Positions 14,065 through 26,270 of a stretch of 64,000 bases of DNA are shown one piece after another; position 1 is the first letter of the stretch; each line of letters opens with the position of its first letter. The position numbers and the translations under genes are program-made. Source of the stretch: Laguncularia racemosa (Eukaryota > Streptophyta > Magnoliopsida > Myrtales > Combretaceae). Location: contig JBBMOL010000057.1 in NCBI GenBank assembly GCA_037954665.1, forward strand, positions 1,798,001 through 1,862,000. The letters are read 5' to 3'. The notes under the pieces are model-generated. The model was not told the origin of the DNA. It saw only the letters and a list, made by a program, of their open reading frames with translations, and did no database searches.

Positions 14065-14755
14065 CGGCTCTATCGCCATCTATACACCCTACGCCTGAAT
14101 TCATCATCCTAGCACGAGTCCCACCACGGGATTCACAAAAACTGCAATCAGGAAACTCCCAGTGTAACCTTAGTCTGGTCCTTGTGTCCCTCCAATAGTC
14201 TTCCCATCTTCCTGGAAAAGGCCCCGTCGTCGTCCAAACACGACACCCCATATTCATGAAGGTATCACTGTACTTACCAACATCATCCGGAAAATAATAG
14301 ACAGCATAGTTTTGGGTACTAAGACAAGGAACATAAGTCAAGTCAGGCTTATCCTCAGAACTCAATAGCTTGGTTGTGCAATTAGCAAATGTAAATTTAT
14401 AATGCTCTTCACTGTAAAATGAAGTGCCTGAAAGGGTGAAGTTCAAAAGCCGCCTTGGAAGGCAGTCATCCTGGTCATCGATCGTTAGATTTTGACCTAC
14501 GAAATAGATACTGGTCACCCTAAAATCCCCTGAATATGGAAGATGGAGAATTGTCTGGCTTTGGCTCTTGCAAACGAGATCAAATCCCGGGTACCCGCAT
14601 TGCGGGCCGTCCAAATCTTGGATCCAGAAAGGAAACCGGATTTCTATGAGATCACCCGAGCAATGACGTGATTTTGTTGGGCACTGCCCCAGAATAGATT
14701 GTACATGGATGAGGAAAAATAAGGTAACTATGGAGATTGCTAGAAAACCAGCCAT
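14065..14755 (-). CDS. Lone GUB_WAK ectodomain exon of an ATL20/21/22-type gene (no RING exon found)
   Basis: Residues 1-23 form a hydrophobic signal peptide. A galacturonan-binding (GUB_WAK) type ectodomain follows, with the signature residues RFPFWIQD, CGYPGFDLVC, TILHLPYSGDF, DDCLPRRLLN, FTFANCT, VPCLS and the C-terminal PDCSFCE cysteine pair. In ATL20/21/22-type RING-H2 ubiquitin ligases this first exon is followed, after a phase-1 intron, by an exon with the membrane helix and RING finger. Here a donor (GCCG then GTAAGTGC) ends the exon at 14,065 in phase 1, exactly as in the intact paralogue at 42,342. No RING exon is seen in the next 5 kb. Reading through the donor gives a 236-residue secreted protein ending at 14,045. 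It could be a truncated gene or a secreted ectodomain. It is more diverged from the three right-hand copies than they are from one another. Confidence 0.75.
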
Positions 14756-16129
14756 GATAATCGCATGGAATGTATAGTGGAAATAGGCAGATTTGTATTG
14801 TTGCTAACATAGTTTATTTCTCCGATATGTGCAGAAGCTTTTGGCTAATATTATACGTAGTTTCTTACGACGACAGGTGACAACTAAGTACGATTGCAAA
14901 GTATAGTAGCTGTTTCAGTCAAGACAAGCCAATGAAAATACAGCAGTAGTATATAATAAGTTGTATTGGTAGTTAAGATGAAATTCATCGTATGTCATGG
15001 GGTTTTGTTTTTGTTTGTTTGTCATGTCCGCCGTAGAATCAAACAATACATCTAGGAGGGGCTAGTAGAACAGGGGATAGGATCCTTTAGATTCAAAGAT
15101 GCGTCCTCTTTTGCTGGCAATTTCTTTTCGTTTTTTCTTTTCCTCTAAAGCTATCTTATCCGCACACGCATATATATTATAAGAGAACATTAACATAATT
15201 CGATTAGCCACCTCTGAACACATGAACCATCCTTTGATATCCATTTACTAGATAAGTACAAATTGTGTATGTAAGTATCTTAAAGAAATATAACCACCAA
15301 AATCCCATTTGAACTGTCATAAATAGTTCTTAACTAGACATTATCCATTAGAATAACCCTTCGGAGTTAAGACTCCTTAAATATTATCTTGATAATTAAT
15401 AATTGAAAGAAACTAGAAAGAATAGTAATTTTTAGTCATTTATAGGGGTGGAATGTGACAACAATAAAAATAGAAAAGATAAAATAAATGGAATATTTTC
15501 TTGATTCTCAATATTAACATCAATTATTGTATATATCACATCTTGAAACCATGGTATGCAACAACTTTCAAAAATTCACTTGAGCGCTAGCTAAAAGTCC
15601 AAAACACATAATTGGTAATCTATACAATAGTTATACCATAAATGATAATGCCATTGTTAATGTTATAAATCTTTAGTCTTACCCCACAAAACGTTAGCTA
15701 ATAATTACAGTCATATTACATGATGTACTAATATTATATTAATAATTAACATTATAAAAATAAATAGAGATTACTAAACATGAGATGGACAAATCATTTA
15801 TATTGAAAAAGATTTTTCTTTTCTTTTTTTTAACACTCACTAGCAATCAAACAATCTTGTAAAGTCATATAAAAATTTAATAATACTTATATTTATATCA
15901 TGTTACTCTTTTTTTCTCCTTATAATTTTCTAGTTAAATATTATTCAAAGTATTTTTGTTCATAACAAAATTTATACAAGTTTTGCTTTTTAACTTTTTA
16001 TAGAATGATAATTAAATTTCAATTAATATATGGCTCAATGGAAAAGTAAGAAAGTTTATTCTTCATTAACCTCTTAAAAGTGCATTGACCATTCATAATT
16101 ATTCCATAAAAAAGTTAAAGTTAAAATCC
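14756..16129. other. 5' flank of the lone ectodomain exon; no gene seen
   Basis: AT-rich DNA without a recognisable gene. A 60-codon minus-strand frame at 15,062-15,244 shows no family features. The promoter of the lone exon is presumably in the first few hundred bases, but no certain TATA box or start can be named. Confidence 0.5.
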
Positions 16130-19042
16130 CATCAAGTGTCTCTTCCCTAACTCACTATGGTGACAATAGTTCGCTACGTATCCTACTTAAGTAGAATACA
16201 TAGGGCTATAATTATTAGATGGGTTTTAAAACCAATTTTAGGCACCTAAAATTGTTAATTAAAATTTGAAAACAATTTGATGGTTTGTTTGATTTTTGAA
16301 AATGTTTGGTAGTTTGTTTGTTAAGATAACATGTGGATAAGTATCATAAGTAGTTTAAGTCCTAGAGCCTAAGGGGTCCATAAAATACAATCATAAAAGG
16401 AACAAGCTATAAAGTCATTGGTGGCTCCCAATAACATTCTGAAAACAATCCTAAAAACATAGACTAAATATAGAAAATAGGAAATCAAGCAAAGTCATAA
16501 TTAATATAGTCTAGATTCTTAAACTTATCCCTGAACTTTTCCTTGGAACCGAACCCCATTGAATTATACAAAGGATCAATAACATCCTTACCTAAAAAAA
16601 AAAAAGAAAGAAAAGTGAGCCATAAGAGTCCAATACATAATAATCTAAACACACACATATGTCAAGTAGGTCTATACACTAATGCAACAAACAGTCAATT
16701 AATTCATTAAATTTTCTTATTTAAATAAACATCAAACACGGGAGTACTCATGACTCCGAGCATCATGATAAGGGACTTAGAGTCCAATTCCACCATAGCG
16801 AACATCAAGGATCAATGAGAGCAGCTAAACTCTATATTGCCAAAAACCGATACCCACAGACTCGTTTAAATAACCTCATTATTATGTAGCCACACTAATC
16901 ACAGTCTAGTTATTTCATATCGTCTGCTAGGTTCCTTAATCCTAGATGACTCTAAATATACCTTTTCTTTACTTGCAGTGCTTGTTATTAGACACAATTT
17001 CACTTATCAACCACTCACAAGTCATCCTTGATGGCCTAATCACCTAACTATCGTATCATTTCAAGGTATACAACTATAATTGTAATCTTGATTCAAAGTT
17101 TGTCACTTACTGGCTCAAGTAGTCAAATATAAGTAGCAAGTAGATACTTAACTATGTTTGATTATTAGTCTAATTTAAATTTTTTTAACATCACAATCAA
17201 TACGTATGTTATTGCGTACTTAAAAGAGTTGAAAATTCTTGAAACGTAGTTAGAAATCCATTTAAGTAGGTTGAATTGGTTTTTATACAACAAAAGATAA
17301 AGCTTAAGTTAGTTGATTATTTTAAGTATTTGAATTTTGTTCTAAGGTTAAGTTTAGACTATTTAAGCTTATTCAAGTTATGAGCCCATTAAGGGTTATA
17401 TAGACCCAATTAACCTTTTAGCTAATTTGGCCTAAACTATTTAAGATTTATCCATTTAAACCTAATAAGTTATTTAAGTCTAGATGTGGGGCCTATTAGG
17501 ATATTTAGGCCCTTAAAGATTAGTAGACCCAATTATGTTTGAAATTAGGCTTACTAACCTTAATTAAATTACTTAGGTTTAATTAGTAATATCGAGTCCA
17601 TTTTAAGTCCAATTAGGTTACTTTGATCTATTTTAATTAACTTAGGCCCATAATGTCCGATTAGTCCCATTTATTATGTCTTAGACCTAATTGATTATTA
17701 AGTCTAATTTTAATTTTATTTTAAACCTTTAGTTGATTTAGTATCTTATTAGATTTAAGGCCCATTAAGGTTTAATTGACTTGTTATGACTCATTTAAGA
17801 TATGGGTTCTACATATCAATGGGTCCAAGTAAGTTTTAGGTCTTAAACTCATTTAGGCTTTATTACAATTATGTAAGCCCATTTGTTTCTATTAGACCCA
17901 AGTCTACTTTACTTTTAAGTATTTAATTTGATTTGAGCCTTCATATGATATGAGACCCAATTTGAGTTATTTATCATAATGAAATCCATTGAGGATATAA
18001 GCCTTATAAGGAGAATGGACCCAATTAAATTTTGGGTTTTGGGCCCATTGGTCATTTGAGTCCATATTATTAAGTCAATTCCTATTTTAGGTCATTTAAG
18101 ATAGTCAAGTTAATTAAGTTAAATTAATTCAATTATGTTAAATTATATGAGTCACCCATGAGGAGGATAAGAGGGTAATCCTTGAGCTTGTATGGATTGA
18201 CCAACTTAGGATTGAGGTTGTCTTAGCCTGAGTTAATTAAGCCAACTATTATCTAATTATAATTCATCTTTTTTAAATATCTTAATTTTAAAGGATCGTA
18301 ATTTATTCAATTTAAGCTCAAATCAAGTAAAACATAAGTCATTCGAACCCTTATTGCTTCCACTATTCATTTTAACATAAAAAACTTTATTTTATTCATT
18401 TCAAGATCCTTGGTTTTCCATATTACTTCAAGCTACAAATTATCATTTTTAAAAACCCATAACTTATTTAATTTAAGCCCATATCACTCCAAACTAAAGC
18501 CTACTTGTTTTTCTCCCTTTCTAGAATCCAAAGCATCATTTATTTTTCATTTTCAAGCTCAAAACATTTCCAAAACAGATCAAACATTTCATAACATTCC
18601 CTACTTAATTAAATTTATCTTTACTAGCTCAATTTTGACATAATTTCCCTTCTAGACCTCATTTACATCTAACCCAACTCCTATTCATTAATTAAACATA
18701 ACTCCACCAAATTAATTCAATTTAAGCATAATATATCACAAAATTTTCAGGATTAAACATATCATCTAATCATGCAAGAAAACCATAGTTTCAAGATTAC
18801 GCAATCCATCAATCCATCATAAATCCTTCATAAACTTTGTTAAACTCAATATCCATTATATAACTTCAATTTCCATCAAATTTATCACTTTATGAACATG
18901 TTAGCATGTTGGAAAATCCTAGATTAACAACCTTTAACATATTATATTCATCAAATTAATCACCTAAACCATACCAAAATTCATATACTCATACTTTAAT
19001 CATCAAATTACCATCATTAATTATCTAAATCAAATTTTAAAT
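16130..19042 (-). repeat. Old LTR-like repeat, copy 1, distal part (minus orientation)
   Basis: This non-coding, AT-rich segment matches the reverse complement of 33,000-34,530. The clearest stretch is 17,020-17,110 against about 33,480-33,570, near two-thirds identical by eye and including GATACGRTAG and AGGCCAYCA. Further matches are ACTCATGACTC near 16,745 (33,835) and CTACTTAAGTAGGATACG near 16,180 (34,475). Lack of coding sequence and the TATA box in copy 2 suggest an LTR. It continues at 21,641-21,680 and 27,013 onward, being split by two younger insertions. Terminal TG/CA ends were not fixed. Confidence 0.55.
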
Positions 19043-21640
19043 CACTATAAGAAAACTAGGCTTTAGAGACAAAAAATTTGTGATGGAAAAAATCTATCTC
19101 GAAAAATAATAATTTGCGACAAATAAGTGGCTACATGAAAAAACGCAAGTTTTTACAATTTTATTAATTATTGCAATGAAATCAAAGATAAATTAACAAA
19201 AAAATTGAGAGAGATTTAATTTTGTTCCAATTCCATCTTTGATTTTGTTACAAGAAATAAAAAAAAAATGGTGCAATATTTATTTTTGGATTTTTTTTCA
19301 AATTTGTCCTTAAATGTCAAAAATATAAAATATGTCCCTAAATTTATTTTTAATATAATCTTGAATTTTAGAAATAGATTAATTCAGTCTCTAAAAGTAA
19401 ATAATATATATACATAAATAAATGATATAATATATTGTATATATGTATTATAATTTTTTGTCTTATATATTAAATATTAAATATTATTTAATATATTTAT
19501 GTCATATAACATATTCATAAAGTATTAAATGATTGGACTCATATATCACGATTTTACTATATATAAATTTATATAATAATATACAATATAAATAATATTT
19601 TTAAATAATAAGATAAAATGTTACATCATTACTATATATAATTTATTACAAGTTACAAATTTTCTTATATATTATTAGTTATATATAAGAAAACACAATT
19701 TTAATCATAAAAACGTAGATTAGTGTTATGATTATGGGTTACACAAAACTTAAAAGTTAAGTGTGTACAGGGAAGAACACCACTAAAATGGGTAACTCCT
19801 TAGGAAGTTTTAATTAAAAAAGATATAATCGTGCTGATAAAGTGATAAATGATTAATAGAATATATTTGTAAACAAGATTTTTGATGAATTCATTAAAAT
19901 TATAAGAATTTTACATAAATTTGCTACCCAATTAAATAATATTTTAATTTCATGATTAATATATTTTTTAATCAACAAAGGAAGAAAATGAGTCAAGTTT
20001 CATGTAATTCAAAGTTAAAATGAATAAATTTTGTGCATTTGAAGATCAACACAATCAAGTAACATAGTCATGTTGATTTTGAAGAAAGATCAAAAGGATA
20101 CATGAAGAAACAACACAACTATGTTAGTAGTCATGTAACTTTCGGAGCAATAGAAGCCAAACATAATCATGTAACACGACCATCTTGAGTTAAGGGCAAT
20201 ACGACTGCATTGGAGGTCATGTTAGTTGTATCTTCCCTGATTTGGATGCATTTGAAAGATTTAAGCTGAACATGACCTTAACATGACTATGTTGAAGGGT
20301 CGTGTTGAGTTTGATAGCTAAGTAATATAAATACTAGATATAAACCCTAAGCGAAAAAGAGGAGAAGAAGAAAAGAGAAGAAAGAGAGTTTTGATAGAAA
20401 GAAGGTGAAAGTTTTTAAGTAGACAAAGAGAAGAACTCCTTGAAGAAGTGAGAATATTGAAGATCAAACCATACAATTCGGAAGTACAAGAACAGATTTC
20501 TACAAGGGTTTTTATTTCCATTATGAGTTATTTCGGTTTTATTGTCAAATTTTGCATCATAATGATAGCTTAAATTCTTCTAGTATATAGATTTGTGGAA
20601 CCCTAGAATTATTATGTAATTTTATTTCAATTATTATTCAATAAAGTCTTTATTGTCTTAATTCAATTATGCATGTTCTTCATTGTATGAATTTAATATT
20701 TCTAGAGTATTAATTCTTGATTATTGATATTATATAAATAGATTGAGAAATCATTTATATAATTAGATCTAGCGTAATTGAAAAAAGTTACATGCAATCT
20801 TAGAGATAAGATGATATAAATCTTCCAAATTAAGATCAAATCTAATAATAGAATTCAAATATTGATAATGCAATTTTAGGGATTTTAATTAGAGAAATAT
20901 CTTGATTAATCAACCTAAGATTAGAAATTAATAAACTTGAGAAAGATATTAATTTGATTACGAAATTCCTACGACTAAGAAAATAAATACTAAAATTGGA
21001 ATTAACTCTAATAAGTTATATATGATTCTAGGGGGAAACTAAATTTAGATACGTATCCTTACAACATTAATTCAAACTCTTTAGTATATTTACTTTCTTT
21101 TTATTATTTTAATAATTATTAATTAAACAATTAGAATTTCTTAGTTAATCAATACATTTTAATTTGATGATTAGATAATAAAGTCTCAGTTAATATTAGT
21201 AATTATAGTCTCTATGGGACGATATTTGTAATTAGTTCACTATATTACATTAATCAATAGGTGCACTTGCTTACACTATCATAAAGAATAATCAATAAGG
21301 TATTTAATGTGTAAATAAAATTGCTATGGTGTGAGGTGCTCTAGTCAAGTTATCATATTTTTAATTAAAATAATTCAATTATAATTTAAGTGAATTCGGT
21401 TGATTTGCGATGAGATTTTTTCTCTTATTTATTTTCGTTGCAATTTTTATTAACTTTTTGTGATGAAACTGAAATAGATTTTTTATTGCAAATTTGAGAT
21501 AAATTTATAATTTGTCACTAAATAGAATTAGTGACGAATATTTTTATAATAGAAATTTCATTTGTATATTTTTTTTGTGACAAAATCACTACTTTCAAAT
21601 ACAAGAATTCTTATCTCTAAATGCCAGTTTTCTTGTAGTG
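19043..21640. mobile_element. Non-autonomous CACTA-type DNA transposon
   Basis: The left end reads CACTATAAGAAAACTAGGC and the right end, inverted, reads CACTACAAGAAAACTGGC. These are near-perfect inverted termini of the CACTACAAGAAAA class common in plant CACTA (En/Spm) elements. Both subterminal regions hold short variants of the same words, such as GCGACAAA, TTTGTGACAAAAT and AGAGACAAAA, as expected for transposase-binding arrays. No transposase is encoded. The 3-bp flanks are AAT and CAT, an imperfect target duplication. Much of the interior looks like an inserted LTR (see 19,990-21,300). Confidence 0.72.
19990..21300 (+). repeat. Probable solo LTR or LTR relic nested in the CACTA-type element
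   Basis: The layout resembles a retrotransposon LTR: a U3-like part with repeated GTCATGTTG/CGTGTTGAG words, a TATA-like AATATAAATACTAG near 20,325, an A/G-rich leader beginning AAACCCTAAGCG, and a 3' part ending in the style GTCTCTATGGGACGATATTTG ... GGTGCACTTGCTTAC (about 21,210-21,275), which recalls LTR ends of plant Athila-like elements. No gag or pol follows, so a solo LTR is the simplest reading. The ends are approximate. Confidence 0.4.
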
Positions 21641-21680
21641 CATGAAATTCAAGTCCTAATTTACTCCTAAAAGTGGCAGT

Positions 21681-22516
21681 TGATGAGAACCATGATGGGA
21701 GCCAAGCCAGAAGATGAAATGTGGATCCTCTTGAAGTGCCACCTGGACCGATCACAAGAACTCGAGTAAAACGATTCAAGGAAGCACTTAACGGGTTGAT
21801 AAAGGATGTCCATGAAGCCGAAAAGGATTGGAGCAATCATGAAGTTGGAAAGGATTGGAACAAACATGGGAATGCCCTTGCTCTTGTATAAGTCATAACG
21901 GATACGGGTTGAAGAGGGCGTGTCTTTACAAGGCACGGCCGTGTAGGAGTCTGGAGGTTACACAGAATCATACACAGTCGTATACATGGTTCAAAGGCAC
22001 GGCCGTGTAGGGTGTCAAGAATTTCCACAGAAAGATACACGTCTAGAAGTACACGGCCGTGTATATATCCAACGCCGGCTCCAAGGCCACCGGCCTTCAT
22101 TTCAACGCCTCCGGCCTTTAAGTCCCTGTTTTGTTATTTTTACGCAACTTAACGATGTTATGTCGTTTTGGGCCTTTATTGTTACGAATTGTAAACCCTA
22201 CTATAAAGCTCCTAGGGTTTAGAACAGATAGAACATAGAATATACAACATACAAGTTTGAAAACACTTTTGAGATAATTCCTCTCTTGGTTCTTTAAAGA
22301 ACTACTCTAGAACTTATCGGATTTTCTTCCGTGGCGTTCATCCTGACTTATCAATCGGTCTTTCATCCCGATTGTGGCGTCTACATAATATACCAAGGTT
22401 CTTGTCTCACTTATAGGCAACGGGTTGCGGTTTCCACTCGATTGTTTGGCATCTTGGGTAGCAATTCCGAACGTATTGGTATTGGGTTTCGTCACACGTT
22501 GGCGTGGTTCGTATCA
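21681..22516 (+). repeat. 5' LTR of the gypsy element
   Basis: 836 bp, from TGATGAGAACC to TTCGTATCA, matching 26,177-27,012 almost throughout with scattered substitutions. It holds three copies of the palindrome CACGGCCGTG (21,934, 21,998, 22,052). A probable promoter TATA-like CTATAAAG lies near 22,201. The first 130 bases keep an open frame continuing the pol C-terminus. Confidence 0.93.
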
Positions 22517-22519
22517 GTT

Positions 22520-22533
22520 TGGTATCAAAGCCT
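22520..22533 (+). other. Primer-binding site, initiator tRNA-Met type
   Basis: TGGTATCAAAGCC starts three bases after the 5' LTR. It matches the usual plant gypsy primer site TGGTATCAGAGCC with one change. Confidence 0.85.
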
Positions 22534-22992
22534 AGGTTTGTTAAAACATCAGTTTGGTTTGAGGAAGGTAACATCAAAACCCTAACTCCAATCGTTCATA
22601 TCAATTGTCCGTATTCAATTTCATAGTGTTAATTGTCTATTGAAAAGTATAGTACCTATTATTCAACTTTGTTACAAAAAAAAAAAAAAAAAAAACAAAG
22701 GAACGTGATCAAGAGTAACAAACAAAGGCAACAAAAAAAAAGGAAAGAAAAAAGAGGAAAATTTCGAGCCTTAGAGTTGTTTTGAATTCTACGAAAGGGA
22801 ATTGGTGTAGTTAAGGTTAGTTCCAAGAGAATTGAGAAGAGGAATTGGTGAATTGATATCATTATTTCTTGTGAGAATACATGAGTGACTGTGCGATATC
22901 ATCCTTGGAGCGAAACACGTAAGGGAGTGTATCGTGAGGCTTAATCATATATATATTTGTGTTCGTGCTAACCTTTTTTTTCTACAGGAACT

Positions 22993-25900
22993 ATGTCGAG
23001 GCAACATTCTCCTGAAAGTGAGAGGGGAAGGTTTGATGTTAGGTTAGTGATTGAGGCGTTGAGGGGTGAGATGAAGAGGATGTTTCAGGAGGGCATGGAA
23101 CAAATTCATGAGAAGGTGGAACAAAGACTAGAGCAATCTAAAAACGTCTTCCAAGGGCATAAGAGGGAGAGCTGTTCTAGGAGAGTACAAAGGGGTAGAG
23201 ATGGAATGTCTGATGATGAATTTGATGAACCTTCTGTCGGGAGTTATAGAGGTTATAGTGGTAGGAATAGAGGAACTAGGGATTGGGAAGATGGAGGAGA
23301 TAGGAATAGAGAGGATAATCAACTGAGTAGTATAAAGATGAAGATTCCTCCTTTCCAAGGGAAGAATGATCCCGAGGCGTACTTAAAGTGGGAGAAGAAG
23401 ATAGAGATGGTGTTTGATTGTCACAACTATAGTGGGAGAAAGAAAGTGAAACTTGCTGCCATTGAATTTTCGGATTATGCCATAGTGTGGTGGGATCAAC
23501 TAATGTTGAATCGAAAAAGGAATGGCGAACCACCTATTGAGTCGTGGGAAGAGATGAAGAGGGTGATGAAGAAGCGGTTTGTGCCTGCATATTACTATCG
23601 TGAATTACACAACAAATTGCAAACTCTTAGGTAGGGAAGCCGAAGTGTGGATGAGTATTTTAAGGAGATGGAAGTTACTATGATTAGGGCGAATGTAGAG
23701 GAGGATAAAGAGGCTACCATGGCTAGGTTTCTTGCTGGATTGAATAGGGAAATTCAAAATGTCATGGAATTGCAGCATTATGTAGAATTGGAATATATGG
23801 TTCATATGGCTATAAAGGTTGAGAACCAACACAAGAGGAAAGGTAGTAGTACTGCACGGTTTCAACAGGGTGCTGGTTCATCCGCCTAAAAGACTAACCA
23901 ATGGAAGAAGGAAGAAAAGCCTTTACCCACCAAACCAAAAGGAAAGCAGAGGCAAGCGGCTTCTACTCCTGGTAACCAAAGTAAACCTGATTCTTCTACT
24001 CCTAGAAATCGTGACATTAGATGTTTTAAATGCCAAGGTAGAGGCCATATTGCTAGTCAATGTCCGAATAGGCGTGTGATGATTCTGTGTGATGATGGTG
24101 AGTATGAAACTGAGGGAGATAGTGAAGAGGATGATATGCCTCCATTAGATAACGCCAGTGATGACGAGGAGCCTGCAGTAGGGAAGTTAGTGGCAGTAGT
24201 GAAGCAAGCTTTGAATGTACGGGTGAAGGAAGAAGAGGAGGTGCAAAGAGAGAATATCTTTCATACTAGATGTTATCTAGGTGATCATATTTGCAATTTG
24301 ATCATTGATGGAGGAAGTTGCACTAATGTGGTGAGTAATTTTATTTTCGAGAGGCTGGGACTTAAGACTATTAAACACCCTAGTCTATATAAATTGCAGT
24401 GGCTGAATGATAGTGGCGAAACTAAGGTGAGTAAGCAAGCCTTGATTGCTTTTCGCATCGGTAGGTATGAGGATGAGGTGTTATGCGATGTAGTGCCGAT
24501 GCAAGCGTGTCATGTGTTGTTAGGGAGGCCATGGCAATTTGATAGGAAGGTTGTTCATGATGGCTTTTCTAACAAGTATACGCTTGTTCACCAAGGGAAA
24601 AGCTTTAATCTTAAACCTTTAATACCTAAATAGGTGTATAAGGATCAGTTGCAGATACAACAGTCTTTTGCAAAATATAAGGTGAGTGAAAAACAGAGGG
24701 AGAGTGAGAGAGTAAAAGACAGCGAGAAAGAAAAGGAACACAAAAGTCGATGTCAAAAGGAAAAAGAGAGGAAGGCTGGAAAGAGTGTGAGAGACCAAGT
24801 TGAAAGGGGATCAACTTTGGTGGTGAGTGAAAAGGAGAGTGCAGCCTTGAAAAAGGAGAGTTGTGTGGCAAGAGCGAGTGTAGTGAGGAGAGCGTTAGTG
24901 ATGAAGCAACCTATGTTGTTGCTAGTTTTTAAGGAAACTTGTTTGAATACTAACGAACTATTTAACTCTTTGTCTAGTGTGGTTGTGTCTATTGTGCAGG
25001 ACTTTGAAGATGTCTTCCCTGAGGAGATTCCAAAGGGATTACCACCTATTCGTGGTATTAAGCACCAGATTGACCTAGTACCTAGAGCATCGATTCCAAA
25101 CAAACCGGCTTATAGGAGCAATCCAGAGGAGACAAAGGAACTCCAAAGGCAGGTCGATGAATTAATCGAGAAGGGGTACGTGAGAGAAAGCATGAGTCCA
25201 TGAGCAGTGCCTGTGATTTTGGTACCTAAGAAAGATGGGTCATGGAGAATGTGTGTTGACTGCCGCGCCATCAATAACATCACGGTAAAGTATCGTCATC
25301 CCATTCCTTGCTTAGATGACATGTTAGATGAGTTACATGGGTCTAGACATGATCGAGATTCTATTTTTGTAGTCGTGGATAGATTCTCTAAAATGGCACA
25401 TTTCATTCATTGTCACAAAACAGATGATGCTTGCAATATTGCTAATTTGTTCTTTAGGGAAGTTGTGAGATTACATGGTATGCCTAGAATGATCGTATCG
25501 GATAGAGATGATAAGTTCTTGAGCTACTTCTGGAAGACCTTGTGGGCTAAGTTAGGAACTAAGTTATTGTTTTCTACTACTTGTTATCCACAGACTGATG
25601 GTCAAACTAAGGTAGTAAATCGAACTTTATCTACTTTGTTGAGGGCTGTCATTAAAAAGAACATTAAAAGTTGAGAGGATTGTTTACCGCATGTTAAATT
25701 TGCCTATAATCGCACAATGCATTCTGCTACTAAGTTTACTCCTTTTGAAATTGTGTATGGTTTTAATCCACTAACTCCTTTGGATTTATCACCTTTGCCT
25801 ATTTCTGAGTATGTTAATCTAGATGGCAAGAAGAAAGCAGAATTTGTTAAACAGATCCATGAAAAGGCAAGGTTAAACATTGAGCGAAGAACAGAGCAGT

Positions 25901-26270
25901 ATGTGAAACAAGCCAACAAGGGTTACAAGCTATCTTTGAACCTGGAGACTGGGTTTGGGTTCACATGTGCAAAGAGCAGTTTCCTATGTAGCGTCGATCT
26001 AAACTACTCCCCAAAGGCGATGGACCATTTCAAATTCTTGAACGCATCAATGATAATGCATACACGATAGATTTACTAGGTAAATATCAAGTAAGTGCTA
26101 CGTTTAATGTTACTGATCTGAGTCCTTTTGATGCAGGCGATGATTTGAGGACAAATCCTTTTCAAGAGGAGGGGAATGAAGAGAGCCATGATAGGAGCCA
26201 AGCCAGAAGATGGAATGTGGATCCTCTTGAAGTGCCACCTGAACCGATCACAAGAACTCGAGCAAAATGA
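22993..26270 (+). pseudogene. gag-pol polyprotein of the gypsy element (broken)
   Basis: Almost one reading frame from ATG 22,993. Gag shows PPFQGKNDPEAYLKWEKK and WWDQL, then a zinc knuckle CFKCQGRGHIASQC near 24,024-24,065. Protease: active-site region LIIDGGSCTNVV near 24,298. RT: VPVILVPKKDGSWRMCVDCRA near 25,209, cut off at DELHGS near 25,344 and fused in frame to the integrase core RDSIFVVVDRFSKMAHF. Integrase continues through SDRD, YPQTDGQTKVVNR and FAYNRTMHSATKFTPFEIVYG. Single in-frame stops lie at 23,632, 23,887, 24,631, 25,201 and 25,672, several explicable as C-to-T or G-to-A changes; a frameshift falls near 25,935. The C-terminal tail (about from 26,080) runs into the 3' LTR, where TGA at 26,268 ends it. 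Confidence 0.9.
26163..26176 (+). other. Polypurine tract
   Basis: The purine run AAGAGGAGGGGAA abuts the 3' LTR, as needed for plus-strand priming. Confidence 0.8.

Noticed and set aside
20318..20521. Minus-strand frame inside the LTR relic
   Set aside because: It is the complement of a GA-rich leader; low complexity and no domain.
24626..25103. Minus-strand frames opposite gag-pol
   Set aside because: They are shadows of the coding strand, where zinc knuckle, protease and RT motifs are clear.
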